Below, one piece after another: positions 16,319 through 30,928 of a stretch of DNA of 64,000 nt (positions are counted from its first letter, which is position 1; each line of letters opens with the position of its first letter). This DNA is from Nocardia sp. NBC_00565 (GTDB lineage: Bacteria; Actinomycetota; Actinomycetes; Mycobacteriales; Mycobacteriaceae): assembly GCF_036345915.1 (NCBI RefSeq), contig NZ_CP107785.1:1054001-1118000 (forward strand). The letters run 5' to 3'. The notes beneath the pieces are model-generated. The model saw only the letters and a list, made by a program, of their open reading frames with translations, was not told the origin of the DNA and made no database searches. Position numbers and translations under genes: made by a program.

Positions 16319-16343
16319 AAACCTGACAGAAGATGTCAGGTTT
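16319..16343. promoter_or_regulatory. long inverted repeat operator between WYL regulator and PPOX gene
   Basis: AAACCTGACA (16319-16328) and TGTCAGGTTT (16334-16343) form a perfect 10-base dyad with a 5-base spacer, centred in the 62-base gap between the divergent genes. This is one of the cleanest operators in the window and most likely the site of the WYL regulator at 15314-16300. Confidence 0.7.
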
Positions 16344-16362
16344 AATCCGTACCGTCGAGCTC

Positions 16363-16854
16363 ATGACCACATGGAGCCAGTTCACCGAAGAAGCGCCACA
16401 TATCGCCACCGTGTTCACGCGTCGACACCAGGCCACCGGCAATCTCTGCATGCTCGGGACCCTGCGCTCCGACGGTTTCCCGCGCATCAGCCCCATCGAA
16501 CCGCGGATTTTCGAGGGGATGCTGGTAATCGCGGGCATGCCGAACACCACGAAGTTCAACGATCTCGCCCGCGACCCGAAGTTCTGCCTGCATACCGCCA
16601 CCGTGGACACCCAGGTCGGCGACGGCGACGCGAAACTGTTCGGCACCGTCGTCGACCTGCCGGACCAGCAGGTGCACGCGCGCTTCGCGCAGCAACTGTT
16701 CGACGAGAGCGGTTTCGATATCCGCGGCCAGGAGTTCGACCACTTCTATGTCGCGGACTTGACCAGCGCTTCCACCGTCGAGGTCGTCGACGATCACCTG
16801 GACATCACCATTTGGAAGCCGGGGCAGGGCGAGCGGGTGGTGCGCAAGCACTGA
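16363..16854 (+). CDS. pyridoxamine 5'-phosphate oxidase-like flavin/F420-binding protein
   Basis: A 163-residue split-barrel protein of the PPOX class. It shows the family order: an early strand LCMLGTLRSDGFPRISPIEP, the LVIAGMPNTTKFNDLARDP loop that holds the cofactor phosphate, then LHTATVDTQVGDGDAKLFGTV. ATG 16363 is used because it follows the operator and matches the family's usual start; a longer in-frame reading would run into the operator. Members reduce quinones, dyes or lipids with F420 or FMN, and the substrate here is unknown. It is regulated, by inference, by the divergent WYL protein. Confidence 0.82.
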   Translation: MTTWSQFTEEAPHIATVFTRRHQATGNLCMLGTLRSDGFPRISPIEPRIFEGMLVIAGMPNTTKFNDLARDPKFCLHTATVDTQVGDGDAKLFGTVVDLPDQQVHARFAQQLFDESGFDIRGQEFDHFYVADLTSASTVEVVDDHLDITIWKPGQGERVVRKH

Positions 16855-17295
16855 GCGGTTGGTGGTCCCCACCATCTTCGCGGCCAGCTCGGCTTCAGGC
16901 GTCGCCGCACCGCGCGCCGAAGCCGATCGCGAGCGCTGTGGTGATGTCGCCGAGGTCTTTTCCGAATCTGTCTGTGCCGAGCGGGTTTCCGGATTCGATG
17001 GCGGCTGCCGCGACGATGTCGTTGGGGTTGGCGAAGGGCCACAGCCCGGCAGGCCGACCCCGACGCGTAGCTGTCAACGAAATGCTAGTGCGCGCCGCCG
17101 ACCAGAGCTGGTAAGCCCGACCCGGCGACTACGGCCAACTCGATTGCGTGACTTCCGTTTTCGGGACATGTCCGTCAGCGACTCGGAGTCGACAGGACTT
17201 GTCCGCCCTGGGGGACACGCCTACCGGTCGCGCCACGAGCGTTGTCACTGTCTGACAGAATCTAGGCAGTGCTCAATGCGAGGGGGAACGCAAAG
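16855..17295. other. intergenic stretch with one unrecognised leftward frame and an upstream palindrome
   Basis: No gene is well supported here. On the minus strand 16895-17077 is a 60-codon frame containing NDIVAAAAIESGN and DLGDITTALAIGFG, which reads like protein but matches no family I know and could be a gene remnant. Just ahead of the large NTPase gene, 17248-17258 is the palindrome CTGTC-T-GACAG, a candidate regulatory site about 38 bases before that gene's start. Confidence 0.4.
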
Positions 17296-20200
17296 ATGGT
17301 GTTGGCCGCGCGATTTCAGCCGGGGGCCACTCGGCGTCCGTTCGTGGATCGGGAAACCGTACTGGCGACTTTCGACGAGTTGCTCGTCGGATCCGCGGAC
17401 CAGCCCCGGGTCCTGCTGCTGAGCGGCGTCGGTGGTATCGGCAAATCGCGTCTGGTGGCGGAGCTGCGTTCGCGGGTCGCAAAGCGGCATCCGGCGGCGG
17501 TACTGGATCTGCAGGTGCCGAGTCAGCGCCAGGCAGCCGATGGGTTGGCGGTGCTGCGGACACAGTTCGGCGCCCAGAAGATCAAATTCCATCGGTTCGA
17601 TATCGCGTGCGCGGTGCTGTGGCAGCGCCTCCATCCACATTTGCGGCTGACGTCGGAGTCGCTGGCCTTGGCCGAACACAGTGAGGTACTGACCGAAATC
17701 CTCAACGACGCCACCGGAATTCCCGTTTTCGGTACGGCGTCTCGGCTATTGGAATTAGGTGCTCGGCGCGCCGTTCGCACCCACCGGATCCGACACGACC
17801 CGATCCTGCAGGAGCTCGATCAACTGAGCCTCGGCAATCTGGAAGCCGCGGTGTCGTATCTGTTCGCGGAGGATCTGAAGGCTGCGACGGCGGGTAAGAA
17901 ACCGTATGTTGTCTTCCTCGACGCATATGAAGCGCTGATGGGAGGCGTCGATCGCGAGGGCCGGGTCGCGGCCTCGGATGCCTGGCTGCGAGATGTCGTG
18001 GCACAGTTGAACACTGGGCTTGTCGTCATCGCGAGTCGGGAGCCGCTCGGGTGGGAGCGATACGATCCCGAATGGGCCGCACGGGTGCATTCGCTACGGG
18101 TCGACGACCTGCCGATGGGGGCGCGATACGAACTGTTGGACTCCTCCGGTGTCGATGACGCGGACGAGCGTGAGGCCATCGCGGTGTCGAGCGCCGGGGT
18201 ACCGTTCTATCTGCATCTGGCGATCGATGCTCGGAGTCGGATCGAGGGCACTTCGGTAGCGGTGCTGGTATCACCCGAAGCGATCTTGGAACGGTTTCTT
18301 CAGCATGTGCGGCCGGACGAAGTTCGGGCGCTGGAACTGCTCAGCCTGCCACGCACCTTCGATCTCGAGATATTCACCGGCATCGCAGGCCAGTTCGGGC
18401 TTCCTGGCCATCTCACCGCGTGGAAGTCGTTGATCGCGTACTCCTTCGTCTACGCGGCGGACGAGAGCGGCGACGGCGAGCGGTATCAACTGCACCAGTT
18501 GATGGTCACGGCATTGCGTCACCGGCTGGATGCTGATGTGCGGTCGGTATTGCACGCAACGCTGCACGATCTGTGGCGGGCACGGGCGGAACGGCCGGGC
18601 GGGCAAGTGTCGGCACTGCGCGAGGCGGGCTATCACGGTGTCCGAGCCGGGATTCTCAATGCCGCCGCCCTGCTGGCGTACGTCGACCGGATCGAAGCCG
18701 CCGGCGGAAACCAGGGGATCGAGGGTGTACTCAGCGATTTGGACAGCTTTCTACGCCAGCCGCATGGCACCCTGGCAGATATGGCGGAGCTATCCGAACT
18801 GACCCGGTGCCTCGAGGCCGAGGCAGCGGTCCTGCTGGGCGATGCAAAGCAAGCCGACCGCTTGACCCGCCATGTCGACCCGGCGCGAACCGGTCCGGTC
18901 GCGGAACGTCTCGCGCTCGCGGCGGCCAATGCGCGCCGCATACTCGGTGCGACGGATGAAGCACTGTCGATCTATTCGACGGTGTGGGCACGCGGCTCGG
19001 GGCGAACGCGATTGCATGCCGGGCAGTGGGCGGCGGATCTGCATATGTGCCAGGGACGTTTCGCGCAAGCGCTCGAATTGTGCGACGAACTGGTCGCATT
19101 GGCCGACGGTGATGATCGCGACTTTCTGGGAGATGTGGCCCGCTTGCGGCATCTCACCTATCGCTTGTCATTCGACACCGAAACGGCCGCACGGTATTTG
19201 GCCGAGGCGGATGCGCACTACCATGCGGCCGGCAGTGTTGTCGGGCAGGCCAATGCCGCAACCAACCTGGCCGAACTATTGGCTTTGACCGATCCCGCGC
19301 AGGCTGTTGCCGCCGCTGGTACGGCGATCTCCAGGCAGCGCGAGCTCGGCGCGCTGCACGAACTCGGAAAGGCTTACACCGCACTGGGTTTGGCCGAACT
19401 CTCGCTCGGCGATCTGGACGCGGCAGACGGTGCGCTGACGGATGCCTGTGAGATCTTGGAGCGGGCTGGTTACCGTTCCGGTAGGGCGCGGGCGGAGTTG
19501 TTCCGCGCCGGTGTGTTCGCGCGGCGAGGTCTGCGTATCGACGCCGTGGCGAGCGTCCGATGGGCAGTGGCCGAACTGGAAGCCGCGAATGTATACCCAG
19601 GATTGGTGCTGGTCGCACGGGCGGTGTTAGCCCTGTTCGGTTGGCTCGAGCCCGATGTCGCCCTGGCGGCCGCGCAAGCCCGCCTGCGGATGCGGCCGCC
19701 GACACCGGATCGGAATCTGGACCTGGGCGCCCAGCAGTTGATGGCGCGGATACTGGGCGTCGATGCCGACGCTTACTACCGCGAAGCGGGTGTGCGAACT
19801 GATTCGTCAGCAGGGTATTACAACCACAATGTTCGCGTCGACGGCGCCATGGGCGTGGTCAACGTACGGATCCCGGTCGCCGGGGCCGATGTGATGGATC
19901 TGCGGGTATGGCCCGAGGCGGCGGTATTGCGCACCATCGAACCGTTCGTGACGGCCGCGCCTCGCCTGCGCTGGGAGTCCGCGGTACCCGCGTACCAGAT
20001 CCACGAGTACGTCGAGGGCGATGTGCTGGACCGGATCGCGCCACGCGGTACGGCTGTTCCCGTGCATGTGCCGGGCGACGTCGCGGCACTGTTCGCGGAT
20101 CTGCGCCGAATACCGCCCGAGTTGCTCCCGCCGAATTCGGCAGGGCGAGGGGAGGATCCGGCCGCGTTTGCGCGGCAGCTGTCCGACATCACCGACCGTG

Positions 20201-20745
20201 TGCACCGTGAGAACAGTGCGGCATTCGGTGAGCTGTATGCGCGTCTCGGCGTGCCGGCAAGACCGCTCGACGACGTCGTCGATGCGTGGAACACACTCGA
20301 GCCGAGGATGTTTCGGCTATTGCATGCCGATGTTCATCGCAAGAACATGATCATTCGCGACCACGCCGTCGTCTTCATCGATTGGGAGCTGGCGCTGTTC
20401 GGTGACCCGTTGTACGACGTGGCCACTCATCTGCACAAGATGACCTACCTGCCGGACGAACGCGAGACGTTCCTGACCGCATGGACCGCCGCCGAGCCGA
20501 TGGCTACGCGGAATTCATGGCGGCGTGACCTGCAAACCTACCTGAATCATGAGCAGGTCAAATCCGTCATCGTCGACTCGGTTCGCTATGCCAAGGTGCT
20601 CGCTGGCGGGCAGGTGACAGCGGATGCGGCGGGGGCGCTGGTTGCCAGTCTGGTCGGCAAACTCCAAGCGGCGCGGGCGATCTGGAGGCAGGACGAAGCG
20701 GTCGACCCTGGGCTGGTCGAGATGGCGCTGAGGTCCTGGCGCTGA
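17296..20745 (+). CDS. P-loop NTPase (STAND-like) - helical repeat - phosphotransferase-kinase fusion
   Basis: A 1149-residue multidomain protein. Residues 1-330 are a P-loop NTPase: Walker A GVGGIGKS at 44-51, Walker [11 protein letters not shown] at about 205-214, and a downstream [10 protein letters not shown] sensor-like motif. Residues 330-830 are helical, with TPR-like repeats (for example [12 protein letters not shown] and [11 protein letters not shown]). Residues 850-1149 form an aminoglycoside/choline-kinase-like phosphotransferase, with a nucleotide loop ([18 protein letters not shown]) and intact catalytic residues in HADVHRKN (H1010, D1012, N1017) and FIDWE (D1029). ATG 17296 is chosen for its AGGGGGA site 8 bases upstream; GTG 17269 would add 9 residues. 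No signal or membrane segment is seen, and no partner gene is adjacent. Function is unknown: a nucleotide-switched sensor driving small-molecule phosphorylation is inferred. Confidence 0.8.
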   Translation: MVLAARFQPGATRRPFVDRETVLATFDELLVGSADQPRVLLLSGVGGIGKSRLVAELRSRVAKRHPAAVLDLQVPSQRQAADGLAVLRTQFGAQKIKFHRFDIACAVLWQRLHPHLRLTSESLALAEHSEVLTEILNDATGIPVFGTASRLLELGARRAVRTHRIRHDPILQELDQLSLGNLEAAVSYLFAEDLKAATAGKKPYVVFLDAYEALMGGVDREGRVAASDAWLRDVVAQLNTGLVVIASREPLGWERYDPEWAARVHSLRVDDLPMGARYELLDSSGVDDADEREAIAVSSAGVPFYLHLAIDARSRIEGTSVAVLVSPEAILERFLQHVRPDEVRALELLSLPRTFDLEIFTGIAGQFGLPGHLTAWKSLIAYSFVYAADESGDGERYQLHQLMVTALRHRLDADVRSVLHATLHDLWRARAERPGGQVSALREAGYHGVRAGILNAAALLAYVDRIEAAGGNQGIEGVLSDLDSFLRQPHGTLADMAELSELTRCLEAEAAVLLGDAKQADRLTRHVDPARTGPVAERLALAAANARRILGATDEALSIYSTVWARGSGRTRLHAGQWAADLHMCQGRFAQALELCDELVALADGDDRDFLGDVARLRHLTYRLSFDTETAARYLAEADAHYHAAGSVVGQANAATNLAELLALTDPAQAVAAAGTAISRQRELGALHELGKAYTALGLAELSLGDLDAADGALTDACEILERAGYRSGRARAELFRAGVFARRGLRIDAVASVRWAVAELEAANVYPGLVLVARAVLALFGWLEPDVALAAAQARLRMRPPTPDRNLDLGAQQLMARILGVDADAYYREAGVRTDSSAGYYNHNVRVDGAMGVVNVRIPVAGADVMDLRVWPEAAVLRTIEPFVTAAPRLRWESAVPAYQIHEYVEGDVLDRIAPRGTAVPVHVPGDVAALFADLRRIPPELLPPNSAGRGEDPAAFARQLSDITDRVHRENSAAFGELYARLGVPARPLDDVVDAWNTLEPRMFRLLHADVHRKNMIIRDHAVVFIDWELALFGDPLYDVATHLHKMTYLPDERETFLTAWTAAEPMATRNSWRRDLQTYLNHEQVKSVIVDSVRYAKVLAGGQVTADAAGALVASLVGKLQAARAIWRQDEAVDPGLVEMALRSWR

Positions 20746-20809
20746 GGTTGCCGTAACCGGTGCGAGAGTAGTTGCCAGCGGCATCGATCCAGCGACGTTG
20801 TTCGTCACG

Positions 20810-22036
20810 CTAGTTTGCTGCGGCGAGTCCATCGCGTCGCCGCCGCAGGAAGGTCTTTTCGGCGGTGTTATCGGTATGGGCGATGGCGGTGTCGTAGAAG
20901 CGGATCGCTTCGGTATTGCGACCGAGTCGGCGCAGCAGGTCGGCGCGGATCGCGTGGTACAGATGGTGATTCGGTAGGTCGATCTCGTCGAGTAGCGCGA
21001 GTGCCGCATCTGGTCCCGCGACCTCAGCGACCGCTACCGCCCGGTTCAGTGCCACCACTGGGCTCGGTACGACGGCGGTCAATTGGTCGTACAGCCGTAG
21101 GATCTGTTGCCAGTCGGTGGATTCCGCGTCTGGTGCGTCCGCGTGCACCGCGTTGATCGCCGCCTGGATCTGATAGGGGCCGGGTTGGTTGCGGCGCAGG
21201 CACTCTCGGACGAGTGCATGGCCCTCTTCGATGAGAGTGCGATCCCAGCGGTGACGATCTTGTTCCGGCAGTGGCACCAGCGAACCGTCCGGCGCGGTGC
21301 GGGCGGGCCGGCGCGATTCGGTGAGCAGCATCAGCGCGAGCAGTCCGTGCGCCTCCGGCTCATCGGGCATGAGCTCGATGAGTAGGCGCCCCAAGCGGAT
21401 TGCCTCGGCGCACAGGTCGGTCCGCACGAGTCGGTCGCCGGAGCTGGCGGTATGTCCCTCGGTGAAGATGAGGTAGATGACGGCGAGTACGGCACGCAGG
21501 CGAGCGGGGAGGTCGGCGTCGTGGGGGACTCGGTAGGGGATGCGGGCGTCGCGGATCTTGCCCTTGGCGCGGACGATGCGTTGGGCCATGGTCGATTCGG
21601 AAGTCAGGAAGGCGTGGGCGATTTCGGGTGTGGTGAGGCCGCCGAGTAGCCGCAGGGTAAGTGCCACTTGGACATTCAGCGATAGGGCGGGGTGACAGCA
21701 GGTGAAGATCAGCCGCAGTCGGTCGTCCGGCACGGCGCTTTCTTCGTCGGGCTCGCTGTCGGCGTGTAGGAGCGCGGCCTCGGCGTGCCGGTCTTCGCGG
21801 GACGCTTCACGCCGCAGGCGATCGATGGCCCGGTTGCGTGCGGTGGTGATGATCCAACCGGGTGGGCTCGGCGGGAGTCCGTCGGTCGGCCAGCGCTGTA
21901 CGGCGGCGGAAAACGCATCCTGCACCGCGTCTTCGGCAACGGTGATATCGCCGAAGACGCGGATCAAGCTGGCGACCGCGCGGCCGTAGTGTTCGGTGAA
22001 TACGGCCTCGATCGCGGCGGCGGTGACCTCAGCCAT
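20810..22036 (-). CDS. ECF sigma factor of the ECF42 (DGPF-associated) type with C-terminal TPR-like extension
   Basis: A 408-residue sigma factor, twice the usual ECF length. Region 2 spans the first ~90 residues ([29 protein letters not shown], then [13 protein letters not shown]). Region 4 follows ([33 protein letters not shown]). The rest is the helical extension found in ECF42 ([16 protein letters not shown], later repeats such as [18 protein letters not shown]). No anti-sigma gene is present; this group is known to pair with DGPF/YCII proteins, and one lies immediately upstream. The start ATG 22036 overlaps the YCII gene end by 8 bases; longer in-frame readings would run through that gene. 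Confidence 0.92.
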   Translation of the reverse strand: MAEVTAAAIEAVFTEHYGRAVASLIRVFGDITVAEDAVQDAFSAAVQRWPTDGLPPSPPGWIITTARNRAIDRLRREASREDRHAEAALLHADSEPDEESAVPDDRLRLIFTCCHPALSLNVQVALTLRLLGGLTTPEIAHAFLTSESTMAQRIVRAKGKIRDARIPYRVPHDADLPARLRAVLAVIYLIFTEGHTASSGDRLVRTDLCAEAIRLGRLLIELMPDEPEAHGLLALMLLTESRRPARTAPDGSLVPLPEQDRHRWDRTLIEEGHALVRECLRRNQPGPYQIQAAINAVHADAPDAESTDWQQILRLYDQLTAVVPSPVVALNRAVAVAEVAGPDAALALLDEIDLPNHHLYHAIRADLLRRLGRNTEAIRFYDTAIAHTDNTAEKTFLRRRRDGLAAAN

Positions 22037-22370
22037 CCGCGAGCGGCCGGACCTCGATCGGTAGCGTGAGCACCTCGGCGACCTTCTTGCCCCAGTCGAT
22101 GGCTTCGTCCAGATCGGCCGCCTGGATGACGGTGAATCCGCCGATGTGCTCCTTACTTTCGATGTACGGGCCATCGGTGATGAGCACCTCGTTGGCGTCG
22201 GCACGCAGCACGGTGGCGGTGCTCGGCGCGTGCAGGCCCGCGGCGAAAACCCAGGCGCCCGCGGCCCGCATCTCGTCGTTCACCGCCTCGAGATCGCGCA
22301 TGATCTCCTCGAGATTGTCCGGCGGCGGCCCATCATCGGGCTGATAGATGCTGAGCAGGTACTGCTTCAT
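22029..22370 (-). CDS. YCII/DGPF-domain protein, partner of the ECF42 sigma factor
   Basis: A 113-residue protein of the YCII-related family, dominated by the DGPF-type motif, here [14 protein letters not shown], and an [12 protein letters not shown] helix. Such proteins sit next to ECF42 sigma factors throughout actinobacteria and are thought to belong to the same response. It is translationally coupled to the sigma gene (8-base overlap) and follows the DHFR-like gene after 9 bases, so the three form one operon. Its biochemical role is unknown. Confidence 0.88.
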   Translation of the reverse strand: MKQYLLSIYQPDDGPPPDNLEEIMRDLEAVNDEMRAAGAWVFAAGLHAPSTATVLRADANEVLITDGPYIESKEHIGGFTVIQAADLDEAIDWGKKVAEVLTLPIEVRPLADG

Positions 22371-22379
22371 GGCTCGTCC

Positions 22380-22955
22380 TCACCCTCGCTGGTAGGTGGC
22401 GATCACCACGCCGGTGGTGGTGGTGACACTGTCGGCGAGTCGCAGGTCGCCGAGGTCGACGCCGTCGAACAGCCGCTGTCCGCCACCGACCACGATCGGA
22501 TGGATCAGCAGTAGATACTCGTCGACGAGATCGTGTCGCATCAACGATTGCAGCAGATTGCCACTGCCCAGCACCACGAGTTCCTGGTCGCGCCGCAGCT
22601 CGGCCGCCGCGGCGACCGCGTCACCGGCGAGCAGCGTGGAGTTCTGCCAGGGCAGGGGTTCGGTCAGGGTTCGGGACGCGACGAACTTCTGGGTTTTGTT
22701 CAGCACCTCGGTGAACGGATTGTCGGTCTGATGCGGCCAGAATCCGTAGAAGTCCTCGTAGGTGCGCCGCCCGAGCAGTAGCGCACCGTGATGGGCCGCC
22801 AAATGTTCGCCCAGCACGCGTGCCTGCACCGGATCGTGGAAGCGGTGCGCCCAGCCGCCGTGCCGGAATCCGGCCCTGGTGTCCTCGTCGGCTCGACCGG
22901 GGGCCTGCATGACGCCGTCCAGGGTGACATTCTCGACCGCGATGATCTTGTTCAT
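22380..22955 (-). CDS. dihydrofolate reductase family protein (RibD C-terminal-like)
   Basis: A 191-residue NADPH-dependent reductase fold. It opens with IIAVENVTLDGVMQAPGR and carries LLLGRRTYEDFYGFWP and VVLGSGNLLQSLMRHDLVDEYLLLIHPIVVGGG, the pattern of bacterial YwjB/YyaP-type RibD_C proteins, not of housekeeping FolA. ATG 22955 follows GGAAGGA; upstream in-frame codons lack a site. It heads the operon with the YCII and ECF42 genes, so it may be part of the same stress regulon. Substrate unknown. Confidence 0.85.
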   Translation of the reverse strand: MNKIIAVENVTLDGVMQAPGRADEDTRAGFRHGGWAHRFHDPVQARVLGEHLAAHHGALLLGRRTYEDFYGFWPHQTDNPFTEVLNKTQKFVASRTLTEPLPWQNSTLLAGDAVAAAAELRRDQELVVLGSGNLLQSLMRHDLVDEYLLLIHPIVVGGGQRLFDGVDLGDLRLADSVTTTTGVVIATYQRG

Positions 22956-23067
22956 GAGCGGAGTCCTTCCTGTTGGGGGCCGGTCCGTAACCGGCTTCAC
23001 CTCCTACACGAGCGGGTCCCCGCCAAATCGACATCGCGGACAGAAATTCTTTCGAGGAATTTTCGAG

Positions 23068-23856
23068 CTACTCCGTGATGGCCTGGATCTCGCGGTAGCT
23101 CGGGATGTCGGACCGGACGGATCGACCATCGCGCACCGCACGCGCGACGTCGACGATCCCGGCCAGCGCCGCGCGGTACAGCAGCGATCCCATGCTGACC
23201 CGCCGGACACCCAACTCGGCGAGTTCCGCGATCGACGGCCCGACCGCCGAGAACAGCATATTGACCGGCAGCGGCACCGCCGCGACGATTCGCTCGATCG
23301 CGGCCGGATCGGTCACGCCGGGCACGAAAATACCGTCGGCGCCGGCCTGCGCGTATCGCTCGGCGCGCACCAGCGTCGAATCCTGTTCCAGCCGTAGCCA
23401 ATACGTGTCGACACGGGCATTGACAAACAGCTCGGGCGTGCGTGACTTGATCGCGGCGATCAGCTCGGCTTGGTGCCCCGGATCAGCCAGCGCCGTATCC
23501 GCCCTGCCATCCTCGAGATTCACCCCCGCGATGCCCAAGGCCGCCAGCCGCGTGACATATTCGGCTACCGCCTCGGAATCCTCGCTGAAGCCGCCCTCGA
23601 TATCGACCGTAACCGGCACCGGCAAGCGCGCGAGTCTCGTTGCCAGCGAAAGCGTTTCATCCCGAGTGACCCCGGTGCCGTCGGCGAGCCCGGCGGCCAC
23701 CGCGACGCCGAGGCTGGTGGTGCCGATCGCCGGAAACCCCGCCGCGGCCAGTACAGCGGCCGAGCCGAAGTCCCAGGCATTGGGCAGTACCAGCGGCTCG
23801 GCGCGGTGATGCAGGTCGTGAAAAGCCTTCGTCGCCCGATCAGGTTCGGTGATCAT
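23068..23856 (-). CDS. isocitrate lyase/PEP mutase superfamily protein
   Basis: A 262-residue TIM-barrel enzyme. The N-terminal PNAWDFGSAAVLAAAGFPAIGTTS and the metal/substrate loop VTVDIEGGFSEDSEAV, followed by GVNLEDG and VNARVDTY, match the oxaloacetate decarboxylase/PEP-mutase-like branch. It acts on a 2-oxo or C-C bond substrate such as oxaloacetate or a phosphonate; which one cannot be told. It is divergent from an ArsR-like regulator with a small inverted repeat in the gap and is the likely target of that regulator. Confidence 0.85.
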   Translation of the reverse strand: MITEPDRATKAFHDLHHRAEPLVLPNAWDFGSAAVLAAAGFPAIGTTSLGVAVAAGLADGTGVTRDETLSLATRLARLPVPVTVDIEGGFSEDSEAVAEYVTRLAALGIAGVNLEDGRADTALADPGHQAELIAAIKSRTPELFVNARVDTYWLRLEQDSTLVRAERYAQAGADGIFVPGVTDPAAIERIVAAVPLPVNMLFSAVGPSIAELAELGVRRVSMGSLLYRAALAGIVDVARAVRDGRSVRSDIPSYREIQAITE

Positions 23857-23878
23857 GCCGCGACGGTATCCCGCGGTC

Positions 23879-23898
23879 GTTTCGGTGGTCGCCGAAAC
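23879..23898. promoter_or_regulatory. inverted repeat between PEP-mutase-like gene and ArsR-like regulator
   Basis: GTTTCGG (23879-23885) and CCGAAAC (23892-23898) form a 7-base dyad with a 6-base spacer, 23 bases from one start and 20 from the other. It is a probable operator for the winged-helix regulator to its right. Confidence 0.5.
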
Positions 23899-23917
23899 AA
23901 CTCGGCGCGATCATGGT

Positions 23918-24628
23918 GTGGTGCAGACCCGAGGAGCCGAACTGGCCGAACTGGCCACCCTGCTGGCCGACCGCACCCGCGCCGATATGTGCCTGGCCCT
24001 GGTCGACGGCCGCGCCTGGACGGCGGGCGAATTGGCCCGCCACGCCGGAGTCGCGCCCTCCACCGCGACCGAACACTTGAACCGACTGCTCGATGGCGGT
24101 CTGCTGATCGAACGTCGTCAGGGCAGGCACCGCTACGTGCAACTGGCGAACCCGCAGGTGGCCGAGCTGCTGGAGACCATGGTCACCCACCTCGAGCCGT
24201 CCCGCCCCGAGGCCACGAATCTGCGCGCGGCCACCGTCGCCGCGGCCCTGGCGCGCGGCCGCACCTGCTACGACCACCTCGCAGGCCGGCTCGGCGTGGC
24301 GATCACCGACGCGATGACCGCACGTCACCTGCTCGACAGCGGCGGCGGCTTCGCCCTCACCGAGGCCGGATTGGCGTGGCTCACCGGACCGATGGGCATC
24401 GAGGCGCGGACATTGCACGCGACGCGCCGCCCGGTGGCGCGACCCTGTCTCGATTGGACCGAACGCCGCACCCACCTCGGCGGGGCCGCCGGAGCGCAGC
24501 TGTGCCGCCGATTGCAGGCGCTGGATTGGGTGCGGCGGGTCGGGACCGGCCGTGCGGTCCGCCTCACCTCGAAAGGCGAATCCGGCCTGTACGAGGTGCT
24601 CGGGATCGATCCCGCGACGGTCGGCTGA
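23918..24628 (+). CDS. ArsR-like winged-helix transcriptional regulator
   Basis: A 236-residue regulator. The winged helix spans about residues 10-80 (TRADMCLALVDGRAWTAGELARHAGVAPSTATEHLNRLLDGGLL, then ERRQGRHRYVQL), followed by a second helical region ending in a LCRRLQALDWVRRVGTGRAVRLTSKG wing-like element. This two-part layout is common in longer actinobacterial ArsR proteins. No metal-binding cysteine pair is seen. GTG 23918 (or 23921) is preferred, since an upstream ATG at 23849 would overlap the divergent gene and swallow the operator. Confidence 0.85.
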   Translation: MVQTRGAELAELATLLADRTRADMCLALVDGRAWTAGELARHAGVAPSTATEHLNRLLDGGLLIERRQGRHRYVQLANPQVAELLETMVTHLEPSRPEATNLRAATVAAALARGRTCYDHLAGRLGVAITDAMTARHLLDSGGGFALTEAGLAWLTGPMGIEARTLHATRRPVARPCLDWTERRTHLGGAAGAQLCRRLQALDWVRRVGTGRAVRLTSKGESGLYEVLGIDPATVG

Positions 24629-24698
24629 CGTGCAACTCACCGGCTAGCGCACGACTGAGCGGTTGAAGCCCGCCGTCCCGGGTACCACTGGCGAGTGA

Positions 24699-27033
<2,335 letters not shown>

Positions 27034-27037
<4 letters not shown>

Positions 27038-27966
27038 CAAGCGAAGCAGTCCAAGAACTTTCGGCGATGGACAAGGCGCACGTCCTCGCCGACGCGCTGC
27101 CATGGCTGCAGAAGTTCCGCGACAAGATCGTGGTGGTCAAATACGGTGGCAACGCGATGATCGATGCCGATCTCAAGCAGGCCTTCGCCGCAGATATGAC
27201 GTTCCTGCGCACCGTCGGCGTGCATCCGGTGGTGGTGCACGGCGGCGGACCGCAGATCAGCGCGATGCTGAAAAAGCTCGGATTGGAAGGCGAATTCCGC
27301 GGCGGCTTCCGCGTCACCACGCCCGAGGTGATGGCTGTGGTGCGGATGGTGCTGTTCGGTCAGGTCGGCCGGGAGTTGGTCGGGCTGATCAACGCGCACG
27401 GCCCGTACGCGGTCGGCATCTCCGGTGAGGACGCACGGCTGTTCACCGCGACCCGGCGCACCGTCGACGTCGACGGCGAGCCGACCGATATCGGACTGGT
27501 CGGCGACGTCACCGAGGTGAACGCCGACGCGGTGCTCGACCTGATCGGCGCCGGGCGTATCCCGGTGGTCTCGACCATCGCCCCGGACGCCGAAGGTGTG
27601 GTGCACAACATCAATGCCGATACTGCCGCCGCGGCACTCGCCGAGGGCATCGGCGCGGAGAAATTGGTGATATTAACCGACGTCGAGGGCCTGTACACGA
27701 ACTGGCCGGACCGTTCGTCGCTCACCTCGCACATCGACGCGGCCGAACTGGCCGAGTTGCTCCCGCGTCTGGATGAAGGCATGGTGCCCAAGATGGAAGC
27801 CTGCCTGCGCGCCGTGCAGGGCGGGGTGCCGACCGCGCATGTCATCGACGGTCGAGTCCCGCATTCGGTGCTGTTGGAACTGTTCACCGGAGAAGGAATC
27901 GGAACGATGGTGACGCCCGCCCCGCTCCCCACGAGCGCGGCGGACACACTGAACGGAACGAAATAA
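27034..27966 (+). CDS. argB: acetylglutamate kinase
   Basis: Phosphorylates N-acetylglutamate, normally the arginine-inhibited step. It has 310 residues. K36 in [10 protein letters not shown] and the glycine loop [10 protein letters not shown] (67-76) bind phosphate; [14 protein letters not shown] and ILTDVEGLY are the ATP-site signatures. The N-terminal extension before the kinase core ([20 protein letters not shown]) is the helix associated with arginine-sensitive hexamers. The start overlaps the argJ stop; TAA is followed directly by a coupling repeat. Confidence 0.97.
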
Positions 27967-28043
27967 ATGAGTGAGCGTAGCGAACGAATCATGACACAGC
28001 GTGCGTCGCACATGACGGAGCCGAGCGCTAGCGAGGCGCAGTC

Positions 28044-28047
<4 letters not shown>
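27967..28047 (+). repeat. MIRU-like coupling repeat with 26-codon mini-ORF between argB and argD
   Basis: The ATG follows the argB TAA without a gap. The mini-ORF begins MSERSERI and ends [10 protein letters not shown], and its TGA overlaps the argD ATG (ATGA). It is the most complete copy of the family in this window. The 3' GCGAGGCGCAG lies where the argD ribosome binding site should be. Confidence 0.72.
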
Positions 28048-30323
<2,276 letters not shown>

Positions 30324-30327
<4 letters not shown>

Positions 30328-30839
30328 GGGTGTCCGCGACCGAACCCGGCAAGTCCGGCCCGGCCATCGCCCGCACTCGCGCCGGACGCCAGTCCCGGAT
30401 CATCGAACTGCTGCTGGCGCACTCGGTGCGCAGTCAAACGGAGCTGGCCGCTCTGCTCGCCGCTGAGGGTATCGAGACCACCCAGGCCACATTGTCTCGC
30501 GACCTCGATGAGCTCGGCGCGGTGAAGTTGCGTGCGGCCGATGGTGGTGCGGGTGTCTACGTTGTGCCCGAAGACGGCAGCCCGGTGCGCGGCGTCACCG
30601 GCGGTACCGACCGATTGTCGAAGCTGCTCGGCGACCTCTTGGTCTCCACCGACGCCAGCGGCAATATCGCCGTCCTGCGCACCCCGCCGGGCGCCGCGCA
30701 CTACCTGGCCAGCGCTCTCGACCGCGCCGCGCTCCCGTTCATCGTCGGCACCATCGCGGGCGACGACACCATCGCCGTCATCGCCCGCGAACCCCTCACC
30801 GGCGCCGAACTGGCCGCCAAGATCGAGGCACTCGCCTGA
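30324..30839 (+). CDS. argR: arginine repressor
   Basis: A 171-residue arginine-sensing hexameric regulator. The N-terminal winged helix ([29 protein letters not shown], then [17 protein letters not shown]) includes the family's SRDL recognition motif; the C-terminal domain has [14 protein letters not shown], whose acidic pair binds arginine. Likely targets here are the boxes before argC and argG. It is the last gene of the argCJBDFR unit, and no terminator is obvious in the 89 bases that follow. Confidence 0.95.
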
Positions 30840-30928
30840 TCGCATCCAGGCCTGATCCCGCGAACGGGTATCCGGCGCTGGAGGCGGTACGCGCCGATGG
30901 CTCGGAACCTGAATCCCCAGACCGGAAC

